The notes: generated by a model not told the origin, from the letters alone. Numbered from the stretch's first letter, positions 7,574-12,895 are shown. The stretch is DNA of 13,441 nt from CAZFPN01 sp044370655 (GCA_044370655.1 JBILVD010000030.1:1-13441); one strand, 5' to 3'. A program made the numbers and translations.

Positions 7574-8167
7574 TTAAGATTTTTTGAAAAAGAGAAAGCT
7601 TGTTTTGGAGCCACTCTTCCTTTCGTAGATAAGATTTTCAAAGAGACTTTTTTTGTGCATTTGCTCTTTTAATTCTTCTATATCGCTTTTAAAATTGATT
7701 GTTTCAAGCACTATCATTCCGTTATCGTTTAAGTTTTCTATCAGTAAATTCTTGACTGTTTGCACGATTTTGCCTTTGCCGTCTGTGTAGGGAGGGTCTA
7801 GAAATATTAGGTCAAATTTATGTTTGATTTTTTCGTTTTTTGGTAAGAATGCAAAAATAAAGTCTGCCGAAACACCGAGTTTTGCGGAATTTAACTTGAG
7901 TTGACGCAGGTTTTCCTCATTTGCTTCAACAAAGGTTATATGGCTTGCCCCACGTGAAAAAAACTCAAAGCCAACTGTGCCAGTTCCAGCGAAGCCGTCC
8001 ATAATGGACTTCCCTTCAAATTCCATCTTTACAACCGAATTGTTGTTTAGCAGATTAAAAAGCACTTGCTTGGAGTAAGAAGTTGTTGGTCTTAGGGTTT
8101 TGTCTTGCTTTTGTTTGCTTGAAGTTTGCACAACTAAGCCTTTCAATGAGCCTGAAATTATTTGCAT
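7574..8167 (-). CDS. rsmD: 16S rRNA (guanine(966)-N(2))-methyltransferase RsmD
   Basis: RsmD methylates G966 (E. coli numbering) of 16S rRNA in the assembling 30S subunit, using S-adenosylmethionine. The 197 residues match the family. Visible are the N-terminal MQIISGSLKG opening, LRPTTSYSKQVLFNLL (25-40; the family reads LRPT.D..RE.LFNWL), the SAM-binding MDGFAGTGTVGFEFFSRGA (56-74), E81 in FVEAN where acidic motif II lies, and the catalytic LIFLDPPY (120-127, DPPY at 124-127). The C-terminal segment is complete. The leader is about 50 nt if the proposed promoter at 8218-8246 is used. Its neighbours are unrelated: the small exported protein downstream and a toxin-antitoxin island upstream. 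Confidence 0.95.
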   Translation of the reverse strand: MQIISGSLKGLVVQTSSKQKQDKTLRPTTSYSKQVLFNLLNNNSVVKMEFEGKSIMDGFAGTGTVGFEFFSRGASHITFVEANEENLRQLKLNSAKLGVSADFIFAFLPKNEKIKHKFDLIFLDPPYTDGKGKIVQTVKNLLIENLNDNGMIVLETINFKSDIEELKEQMHKKSLFENLIYERKSGSKTSFLFFKKS

Positions 8168-8217
8168 AAAAAATCTTTTTTTTTGTCTTAAAGTATTTTT
8201 TTTGATTTTGCAAGCTT

Positions 8218-8246
8218 ATTTTAGGAGTTTATTTCAGCATTGACAA
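8218..8246 (-). promoter_or_regulatory. rsmD: Possible promoter of rsmD
   Basis: Minus strand TTGTCA (8246-8241), 17 bp, TAAAAT (8223-8218). Each box has one mismatch to consensus, and the spacing is ideal. The predicted leader to the ATG at 8167 is about 45 nt. In DNA this AT-rich such matches arise by chance, so confidence is limited. Confidence 0.4.
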
Positions 8247-8441
8247 CTAACAAATATATAGAATTCAGTTTATTAAGTAGCAAGCTTACACTTGCCATTT
8301 AACAAGCATCTTGCTTTATCTATTTGTTTTTAGCAGTACCATAGAGAAAATAGAAGAATTATTTGACTGTTGCTCTTATAATTGTAATTAATGTAACAAC
8401 ATCCACACTGTAATGAACACAGAAAACAGCAAATAGAAATT
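8247..8441. other. Non-coding stretch between rsmD and the TA island
   Basis: Part of the 347-bp gap between rsmD and the first antitoxin. No convincing ORF, tRNA or terminator is visible. It holds the short inverted repeat AAGCA-TCT-TGCTT (8304-8316). ACTTGCCAT occurs at 8290 and again just before the antitoxin start at 8506. ACAACATC (8396-8403) equals the start of the 28-bp repeat found at 9168 and 10592, so this may be a decayed copy of that repeat in front of the first TA pair. Confidence 0.5.
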
Positions 8442-8463
8442 AAGAAAATAAAACCTGCTTGAC
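8442..8463 (+). repeat. 22-bp promoter-bearing repeat, copy 1
   Basis: Identical at 21 of 22 positions to 9198-9219; the last 19 bases (AAAATAAAACCTGCTTGAC) are a perfect match. It contains the first five bases of the -35 box (TTGAC) and the A-rich sequence before it, and lies 52 bp before the Phd-type antitoxin. Confidence 0.9.
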
Positions 8464-8494
8464 TTTTGAAATATAGTCATTTATATAACTATAT
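8459..8494 (+). promoter_or_regulatory. Promoter and candidate operator of TA pair 1
   Basis: TTGACT (8459-8464), 17 bp, TATATA (8482-8487). A perfect 7-bp inverted repeat, ATATAGT (8471-8477) and ACTATAT (8488-8494) with a 10-bp gap, brackets the -10 box. Type II antitoxins normally repress their own promoter by binding such sites, so this is the likely operator for the Phd-type antitoxin. The boxes are seen in the sequence; the repression is inferred. Confidence 0.55.
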
Positions 8495-8514
8495 ACAAGA
8501 CTATTACTTGCCAT

Positions 8515-8757
8515 ATGATAACCGTTAATATTAACACACTAAAAGCTAAATTATCAGAGTATCTAAACATTGCTAGAGAAAAACAAGAAATTATAACTAT
8601 CGTTAACAGAAACATTCCCATTGCAGAGATAAAGTTTATAGAAAATAATGCTAACACTAAAAGAGAATTCGGTTTATACAAAGAAAAAGTTAAATTCAAT
8701 AAAAACTTCAGCAAACCTAATAAAGAAATAGAGGAGATGTTTTATAAATCAATATGA
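8515..8757 (+). CDS. Type II antitoxin, Phd/YefM family (TA pair 1)
   Basis: An 80-residue antitoxin. The N-terminal MITVNINTLKAKLSEYLNIA (1-20), the EIITIVNRNIPIAEIKF segment (25-41) and the charged, flexible C-terminus follow the Phd/YefM layout: an N-terminal dimerising DNA-binding domain (I...LK..LS.YL......E.I.I..R..P.A.I), then a toxin-binding tail (about 45-80). It should neutralise the PIN toxin downstream and repress the shared promoter. The stop codon overlaps the toxin start (ATGA, 8754-8757), a classic TA arrangement. No Shine-Dalgarno precedes the ATG, but the start fits the family and the promoter position. Confidence 0.85.
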   Translation: MITVNINTLKAKLSEYLNIAREKQEIITIVNRNIPIAEIKFIENNANTKREFGLYKEKVKFNKNFSKPNKEIEEMFYKSI

Positions 8758-9146
8758 AATATTTACTTGATACTTGTGCTTTTATTTGGATGATAACCTC
8801 AGATGAAGAAAAGCTTTCTAAAAGAGCCAAGGAAATCTTTATAAATTTAGAAAATGAGCTTTATGTTAGCATTATTTCAAGATTTGAAATTTCCATAAAA
8901 AGAAACATATGTAAGTTAGTTGAGCTTGAAAAAGAAACAGAATACTATTTTGAAAACATAAGGAAACTGCAAGGAATTAGAATGCTTCCACTTCAAGGAG
9001 AAGATATTGATATTATGGAAAAACTTCCACTATTACATAAAGACCCTTTTGATAGAATAATAATTTCTAAAGCCATAAACAACGGCTTAACAATTATCTC
9101 AAATGATGATATTTTTAAGCAATATCCAGTTAAAACAATATGGTGA
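8754..9146 (+). CDS. PIN-domain ribonuclease toxin, VapC-like (COG3744 type; TA pair 1)
   Basis: A 130-residue PIN nuclease, expected to cut RNA with Mg2+ or Mn2+ unless bound by its antitoxin. The acidic active-site residues are all present: D6 in YLLDTCAFIW, E45 in ISRFEISIKR, D97 and D100 in HKDPFDRIIISKA (95-107) and D118 in ISNDDIF. The pattern LLDTCAF-W, S-FEI-IK, LP--HKDPFDR and the terminal Y-V--IW is that of the COG3744 group, which is commonly paired with Phd-type antitoxins. It overlaps the antitoxin by 4 bp. GAGGAG (8731-8736) inside the antitoxin lies about 17 nt before the start, rather far for a ribosome site. It appears intact. Confidence 0.9.
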   Translation: MKYLLDTCAFIWMITSDEEKLSKRAKEIFINLENELYVSIISRFEISIKRNICKLVELEKETEYYFENIRKLQGIRMLPLQGEDIDIMEKLPLLHKDPFDRIIISKAINNGLTIISNDDIFKQYPVKTIW

Positions 9147-9167
9147 ACTTAAAAAATACATTTAAAT

Positions 9168-9195
9168 TACAACATCATGCCCAGCATTATTAAAC
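9168..9195. repeat. 28-bp repeat, copy 1 (after TA pair 1)
   Basis: Matches 10592-10619 at 26 of 28 positions. It contains the small hairpin ATGC-CCA-GCAT; one of the two differences lies in the loop, so the arms are kept. On the minus strand it reads FNNAGHDVV, resembling a conserved piece of PIN-like DUF5615 proteins. It could be a gene scrap or a recombination point; see findings. Confidence 0.85.
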
Positions 9196-9197
9196 GC

Positions 9198-9219
9198 AAA
9201 AAAATAAAACCTGCTTGAC
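9198..9219 (+). repeat. 22-bp promoter-bearing repeat, copy 2
   Basis: The second copy of the block at 8442-8463 (21 of 22 identical). It begins 2 bp after the 28-bp repeat and supplies the -35 box of TA pair 2. Confidence 0.9.
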
Positions 9220-9243
9220 AAATAAAATGTATGGTGTTATTAT
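9215..9243 (+). promoter_or_regulatory. Promoter of TA pair 2
   Basis: TTGACA (9215-9220), 17 bp, TATTAT (9238-9243): a perfect -35 and a -10 with one mismatch. Transcription should start near 9250. The upstream ATG at 9231 lies in the spacer of this promoter, so it cannot be the translation start on this transcript; the ATG at 9273 is preferred. Confidence 0.7.
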
Positions 9244-9255
9244 ATGGTATAGAGC

Positions 9256-9267
9256 AACATATATGTT
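9256..9267. promoter_or_regulatory. Candidate operator of TA pair 2 (12-bp palindrome)
   Basis: AACATATATGTT is a perfect 12-bp palindrome just after the predicted transcription start and 5 bp before the antitoxin ATG. Ribbon-helix-helix antitoxins bind as dimers to short palindromes of this kind, so autorepression is likely. AT-rich palindromes also arise by chance. Confidence 0.45.
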
Positions 9268-9272
9268 TAAAT

Positions 9273-9494
9273 ATGAATTCTGCTAAACCAAAAATGACAT
9301 TCTACTTAAGTGAAAAAGCAACCGAATTTTTAAAGAAACACAGAAATAAAACTGCCGTGATAAACAAAGCAATTGAAGATTTAGCCTTAAAAGAAACAAA
9401 GGAGGTTTTTATGAATAGATTAAATTCAATTAAACCCATAAAATCTAATAAGAAAGTTATTGATGTTTTAAGGCAAGCAAGGGATATAGAATAA
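9273..9494 (+). CDS. Ribbon-helix-helix antitoxin (TA pair 2)
   Basis: A 73-residue protein from ATG 9273. Its N-terminus has a short strand (KMTFYLSEKA, 7-16), then two helices around the turn KHRNKTAVINKAIEDLAL. This is the CopG/RHH layout in which the strand enters the DNA major groove as a dimer. The C-terminal half is charged and probably wraps the toxin. The frame stays open upstream to an ATG at 9231, but that codon lies between the -35 and -10 boxes of the promoter. The PIN toxin follows after 6 bp. No Shine-Dalgarno is visible. The family assignment rests on pattern, not on a close match to a named antitoxin. Confidence 0.75.
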   Translation: MNSAKPKMTFYLSEKATEFLKKHRNKTAVINKAIEDLALKETKEVFMNRLNSIKPIKSNKKVIDVLRQARDIE

Positions 9495-9500
9495 TCATTT

Positions 9501-9938
9501 ATGAAAAAGGTAATAATTGATGCTAGTGTTTTTTTAAAACTTATAATTGATGAGGAAGATACAAAACTTGCACGCAAACTAATTAAGCAAATTCATGAAG
9601 AAGAGTATCAAATTATTCTTCCACGATTATTTGAATACGAAATTGCTAAAGCTGGTATTATTCTTGGTTTAAATGTGAGCTTTATCTTTGAGATATTAAC
9701 AGATTTCTTAAATACAGGAGTGATTTTAAAAGATTTAGATTCAAAGCTACTTGAAACTGCAAGCAAAATTGTTGCAAAAGGAAGTGTAAAATCAGGATTT
9801 CCTAGCTTTTATCAGGCAATTTATCATTCCATTGCAATAAATGAAAAGGCTACTTTCATAACTGCGGATAAGAAGTATTTTACAAAAGCAGAAAGTTTTA
9901 AACATATTTTGCTTTTAAACGAAGGTTTGCTTAAGTAA
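9501..9938 (+). CDS. PIN-domain toxin, VapC-like, with an altered active site (TA pair 2)
   Basis: The 145 residues follow the PIN fold of a VapC-type RNase: D7 in KKVIIDASVFLKL, E45 in LPRLFEYEIAKAG (40-52), the helix SFYQAIYHSIAI (102-113) and D123 in ATFITADKKYF. In most relatives the helix reads Y-D-A..Y.A.A and the Asp is the third metal ligand; here Q105 takes that place. The protein is otherwise full length, with a normal C-terminal strand (HILLLNE). Either the metal site tolerates Gln, another acidic residue substitutes, or the nuclease is weakened. It lies 6 bp after the RHH antitoxin in the same transcription unit. It differs clearly in sequence from the PIN toxin of pair 1, so it is not a duplicate. 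Confidence 0.85.
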   Translation: MKKVIIDASVFLKLIIDEEDTKLARKLIKQIHEEEYQIILPRLFEYEIAKAGIILGLNVSFIFEILTDFLNTGVILKDLDSKLLETASKIVAKGSVKSGFPSFYQAIYHSIAINEKATFITADKKYFTKAESFKHILLLNEGLLK

Positions 9939-9952
9939 ATTTAATATTATGC

Positions 9953-9995
9953 TTGACATAATGTAATATTAGTATTACCTTATTATTAGTATTAC
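9953..9995 (+). promoter_or_regulatory. Promoter region and tandem operator of TA pair 3
   Basis: TTGACA (9953-9958) is preceded by GC, as in the other two TA promoters (GCTTGAC). The -10 is unclear: TACCTT is at 17 bp, and a better TATTAT (9981-9986) is at 22 bp. Overlapping it, TATTAGTATTAC occurs twice as a perfect 12-bp direct repeat (9967-9978 and 9984-9995, 17 bp apart). GTAATA-TTAG-TATTAC (9963-9978) is a perfect inverted repeat. This looks like a double binding site for the AbrB-type antitoxin or its toxin complex. Confidence 0.55.
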
Positions 9996-10006
9996 ATATT
10001 TTATTT

Positions 10007-10252
10007 ATGATTTTTGCTAGTAAGTTAACATCTAAATTTCAAGCCAGCATTCCTAAAAAGATAAGAGCAAAACTAAACTTACAAGCAGGTGATATGATTG
10101 AATTTGAAGAAAAAGAAGATGCAGTAATTATTAAAAAATTGCAATCAGCAACAGATAAATCATTTTTAAAATTACAGGAAAAAAACTTACAAGAATGGAA
10201 CAGTGATATTGACAACAATCAGTTTGATTATCTAAAAAACTTAGTAAAATGA
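10007..10252 (+). CDS. AbrB/SpoVT/MazE-type antitoxin (TA pair 3)
   Basis: An 81-residue protein. Its first half is a SpoVT-AbrB swapped-hairpin DNA-binding domain: SKLTSKFQASIPKKIRAKLN (5-24), then LQAGDMIEFEEKEDAVIIKK. Family members read SK-TSKGQ-TIPK-IR--L-L--GD---F; here a Phe replaces the usual Gly in SKGQ. The second half (about 48-81) is acidic and polar and would bind the toxin. Its stop overlaps the toxin start (ATGA, 10249-10252). It should repress its own promoter through the direct repeats just upstream. Confidence 0.9.
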   Translation: MIFASKLTSKFQASIPKKIRAKLNLQAGDMIEFEEKEDAVIIKKLQSATDKSFLKLQEKNLQEWNSDIDNNQFDYLKNLVK

Positions 10253-10590
10253 TTATGACTTATAAGCCTTTTGATATAGTAATAACCCCATTCCCTTTTG
10301 ACGATATAAGCAAAATGAAGTATCGCCCAAGCCTTGTTATTTCAAGTGAAGAATATAATAAAAAAACAAATTCAGCTACATTTTTGATGATAACCTCTGC
10401 AAAACATTCAAAAGTTGATTTTGACTATCAAATTAAATATTATACAAATACTAATCTTCAAGACTCTTGCATTATAAGATTTAAAACTTTTACATTAGAT
10501 GGCACAATAACAAAAAATATTATTGGCAGGCTTTCAAAAAAGGATACAAAAGAGGTAGAAAAAATATTAAAGATGATTTTTACACATTAA
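10249..10590 (+). CDS. MazF/PemK-family endoribonuclease toxin (TA pair 3)
   Basis: A 113-residue toxin expected to cleave mRNA at short specific sequences. The family pattern is clear: FDIVITPFPFDDISKMKYRP (8-27) as the first strands, RPSLVIS (26-32) with the conserved Arg, LMITSAKH (46-53), and DSCIIRFKTFTLD (72-84), where relatives have DS.IR..K..T.D, followed by the terminal IIGRLSKKD helix region. All main landmarks are intact. The ATG at 10249 gives the 4-bp overlap with the antitoxin; an ATG at 10255 is an alternative two codons in. It is the last gene of the TA island. Confidence 0.92.
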   Translation: MIMTYKPFDIVITPFPFDDISKMKYRPSLVISSEEYNKKTNSATFLMITSAKHSKVDFDYQIKYYTNTNLQDSCIIRFKTFTLDGTITKNIIGRLSKKDTKEVEKILKMIFTH

Positions 10591-10591
10591 C

Positions 10592-10619
10592 TACAACATT
10601 ATGCCCCGCATTATTAAAC
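10592..10619. repeat. 28-bp repeat, copy 2 (after TA pair 3)
   Basis: The second copy of 9168-9195, starting 2 bp after the MazF stop. The differences from copy 1 are T for C and C for A. The hairpin ATGC-CCC-GCAT is kept. On the minus strand it reads FNNAGHNVV, preceded by ATG and followed by a short tail to TAA. Relative to copy 1 the changes are one synonymous Ala codon and one Asp-to-Asn. Confidence 0.85.
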
Positions 10620-10851
10620 ATATGGTATTAAAAAGTTGGTATGATGAATATAAATGAGAATGAAAATTTATATTATTCTTAGAAATAGTATATCACAATA
10701 AATCAGGTGTTGTATTCGTATTGTGTTGTTGTTTTATTAATTTTTTACGACCAGTTATTTTAAGAATCAAGACAACCAAATTAGAAATTAATTTAAGTAA
10801 TAAAGAGGCAAAAATAAATAACATATATGGTACTCGTATTATAAAAAATAT

Positions 10852-11079
10852 TCAATCAATTGAGGTTGCAAGAAGTCTTTTTATTACATAAATTACACCT
10901 GAGACAGATATATAAAATATCCACCATTTAGATAACTCTTTACTATCTTTAATATTCCCTTTTCTTTGCATTGGTTGGATTTCTTCCACAGTCTCTACAT
11001 TTATATATCTGCTTCCCTTCAAAATGGCATTCTTCACTATTCTTTCACTACCAAAAAACCTACATTTATTCACAAACAA
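10852..11079 (-). pseudogene. Decayed IS1-type zinc-ribbon transposase N-terminus
   Basis: The nominal frame opens at TTG 11079 and ends at TGA 10852. It begins NKCRFFGSERIVKNAILKG, then loses sense. Shifting frame near 11015 gives GKQIYKCRDCGRNPTNAKK (about 11017-10961) up to a TAA. The original frame then regains transposase character with KELSKWW and SGVIYVIKRLLATSID. Joined, this is the layout of IS1-family InsA or single-ORF transposases: zinc ribbon CxxC-GS..VVKNG..KGKQRYKC.DCG, then a helix-turn-helix with G...R.I.RLL..S. The second Cys of the first pair is Phe (TTT for TGT). No DDE catalytic part can be recognised further along (10620-10851). Two frameshifts, a lost Cys and truncation make it a pseudogene. 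The alternative, a real 75-residue membrane protein, is less likely because the out-of-frame match is so specific. Confidence 0.65.
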
Positions 11080-11083
11080 TTAA

Positions 11084-11108
11084 ATCAGTTTAACTAACAT
11101 AAACTGAT
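11084..11108. repeat. 9-bp inverted repeat (hairpin)
   Basis: ATCAGTTTA (11084-11092) and TAAACTGAT (11100-11108) pair perfectly around a 7-nt loop. It lies just outside the transposase remnant, on the hscA side. There is no long T tract on either strand, so a standard terminator is unlikely. It could be a relic of an IS end or a regulator site. Confidence 0.6.
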
Positions 11109-11165
11109 ATTTTGTTAATGCCTAGCCATGGTTTAGTGTAAGTCCTAACAAAAATACACAATATT

Positions 11166-11196
11166 CTTGACAAACCTTTAAAATCTAAGTCCATCT
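11166..11196 (+). promoter_or_regulatory. hscA: Possible heat-shock (RpoH) promoter of hscA
   Basis: CTTGAC (11166-11171), 18 bp, TCCATCT (11190-11196). Alphaproteobacterial sigma32 promoters are described with CTTGAC-type -35 boxes and CC-AT-T-type -10 boxes about 17-18 bp apart, and hscA is an Hsp70. The leader would be about 90 nt. The match is partial and the claim tentative. Confidence 0.3.
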
Positions 11197-11238
11197 TTTT
11201 TGCATTCATTTCTCTTCAAAAAAAGCAAATAAATTTAG

Positions 11239-11267
11239 TTGACTACTTTACTTTATGTTTATAACAT
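11239..11267 (+). promoter_or_regulatory. hscA: Possible sigma70 promoter of hscA
   Basis: TTGACT (11239-11244), 17 bp, TAACAT (11262-11267). A TATAAC hexamer at 11260-11265 would be closer to consensus, but only 15 bp away. The leader would be about 20 nt. No Shine-Dalgarno lies before the hscA ATG. Confidence 0.4.
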
Positions 11268-11293
11268 CTTAGTAAATATTTTTAGTATAAATT

Positions 11294-12895
11294 ATGCAGA
11301 GGCTTCAAATTAAGGCTCCAACTAAGGTGCAAAACACAAGTTTAGATGAGATTTTTATAGGAATTGACCTAGGCACCACAAACTCTCTAGCATGCTACTA
11401 CGAAGAAGAAGGAAAGCCTAGAATTGTATGCGACATCTCCCCTTCTGTTGTCACTTTTTTTGAAGATGGCACATTTGAGGCTTGCAATCTAAATCACGCA
11501 AAGGAAGGTAGAGGCATTACAGTAAGCTCAATTAAAAGAAAGATGGGAAAGGAAGAAAGGCTTGAAATATATGGCAAAACATACACTCCAGAGCAAATCT
11601 CCGCTATAATCCTCACACACATCAAACGCAAAAGCGAGGAAGCTCTTGGCAAGCCTATAAAAGGAGCAGTTATAACCATTCCCGCTTATTTTGACGACGC
11701 CCAAAAAACCGCAACAAAACTAGCAGGAGAGATGGCAGGGCTTGAGGTTTTAAGGCTACTTAGCGAGCCTACTTCCGCCTCCGTCTATTTTGACATAGAA
11801 AACAAAGAAGAGGGTATTTATGCAGTCTACGATTTAGGGGGAGGGACTTTTGACGCCTCCATACTTCAAATGAAAATGGGAGTGATAAAAGTGCTTGCCG
11901 TGGGAGGGGATGCAGAATTAGGAGGAGACGATTTTGACGCAATTGTAGCAGAAAAATTGAAATGCTCCATACTTGAAGCAAGAAAAATTAAAGAAGAAGT
12001 ATGCACCAAAGGGGCTTTTAATGGCTTTACTATTGATGAATTTGATGAAATGATACTTCCCCTAATTCACACAACCGTGAATATTTTTGAAAGCACAATA
12101 ATAGACGCAAGGGTAAAAATGCAAGACCTAAAAGGCGTTATACTTGTTGGAGGAAGCACGAAAATGCCAATTGTGAGAGAGGCAATCAATCAAGAGTTTA
12201 AAACCGACATTTTTGAAGATGTAGATGCAGACAGAATTGTAGCTCTCGGTGCTGGGCTTCACGCTTTTAACATACAAAATAGAAAGGGGAACCTCTTGCT
12301 TGACGTCGTTCCTCTAACTTTAGGGATAGAAACTTTAAATGGGCTTGTGCTTAAGGTTATACCTCGCAATTCTCTCATTCCAATAGAAGTAGAGACAGAG
12401 CTAACAACAGGGGAGGACTTCCAAACAGGAGTAATAATTCACATAGTTCAAGGAGAGAGAGAATTTGTGAAAGATTGCAGAAGTCTAGCACAGGTAGAGA
12501 TAAACGGCATACCGCCACTTCCAAAAGGCATGGCACAAATTATGGTAAAGTTTAAGCTTGATATTGATGGCATACTTTCCGTTTTTGCAAGGGAAAATTT
12601 GAGTGGAAATGAGGTTGATGTTGAAATTCGCCCTTCTTACAACCTAGAAACTAGGGATATAAGGAAGATGTTTGAGGAGGCAATGAAACATGGTAAGGAA
12701 GATATGCAAAAAAGGCTACTGGAGGAGGCTAGGCTTGAGGCGAGGTCTATCATATTAACTGCGAAGTTGCTAAAAAGACCAGAGTTGGAGGCTTTAATTG
12801 CAGGGCTTGAAGGCGTGTGTGATAGCGGAAGTGAGGAGGAAATAAAAGCGGAAATAGATAAAATCCGCCTAAAAATGGCACATAATGAGTATTAA
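11294..12895 (+). CDS. hscA: Fe-S protein assembly chaperone HscA (Hsp70 family, shortened)
   Basis: A specialised Hsp70 that, with the J-protein HscB, helps move Fe-S clusters from the scaffold IscU to target proteins, driven by ATP. Seen: an LQIKAP opening typical of HscA, phosphate loop GIDLGTTNS (23-31), VITIPAYFDDAQ (126-137), SEPTSAS (157-163; the usual form is NEPTAAA), DLGGGTFD (180-187), GGDDFD (210-215), LVGGSTKMP (284-292), the linker LLLDVVPLTLGIET (334-347) and the HscA-typical HIVQGEREFVKDCRSLA (383-399) and GIPPLPKG (405-412) of the substrate domain. At 533 residues it is about 80 shorter than E. coli HscA. The losses fall in lobe IIB between GGDDFD and VGGST (about 20 residues), in lobe I, and at the C-terminal lid, which ends after LKMAHNEY. 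No frame breaks are seen. It stands alone; iscU, hscB and fdx are not adjacent. Confidence 0.94.
   Translation: MQRLQIKAPTKVQNTSLDEIFIGIDLGTTNSLACYYEEEGKPRIVCDISPSVVTFFEDGTFEACNLNHAKEGRGITVSSIKRKMGKEERLEIYGKTYTPEQISAIILTHIKRKSEEALGKPIKGAVITIPAYFDDAQKTATKLAGEMAGLEVLRLLSEPTSASVYFDIENKEEGIYAVYDLGGGTFDASILQMKMGVIKVLAVGGDAELGGDDFDAIVAEKLKCSILEARKIKEEVCTKGAFNGFTIDEFDEMILPLIHTTVNIFESTIIDARVKMQDLKGVILVGGSTKMPIVREAINQEFKTDIFEDVDADRIVALGAGLHAFNIQNRKGNLLLDVVPLTLGIETLNGLVLKVIPRNSLIPIEVETELTTGEDFQTGVIIHIVQGEREFVKDCRSLAQVEINGIPPLPKGMAQIMVKFKLDIDGILSVFARENLSGNEVDVEIRPSYNLETRDIRKMFEEAMKHGKEDMQKRLLEEARLEARSIILTAKLLKRPELEALIAGLEGVCDSGSEEEIKAEIDKIRLKMAHNEY

Noticed and set aside
8481..8714. 77-codon hydrophobic frame on the minus strand opposite the Phd-type antitoxin
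   Set aside because: It is a shadow of the antitoxin gene; the plus strand has family motifs, a promoter and a toxin partner.
9168..9195. 28-bp repeat as an integron attC site
   Set aside because: It lacks the RYYYAAC/GTTRRRY core pair and long imperfect arms, and no integrase gene is visible.
10694..10725. Inverted repeat CACAATA-N18-TATTGTG
   Set aside because: Seven-base arms with an 18-base gap are expected by chance in this AT-rich sequence, and nothing adjacent suggests a function.
10693..10824. 43-codon minus-strand frame with a hydrophobic segment (MLFIFASLLLKLISNLVVLI) in the gap between the TA island and the transposase remnant
   Set aside because: A lone short hydrophobic frame in AT-rich DNA with no ribosome site or recognised homology. 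It is in the same frame as the transposase remnant and may just be unselected sequence.
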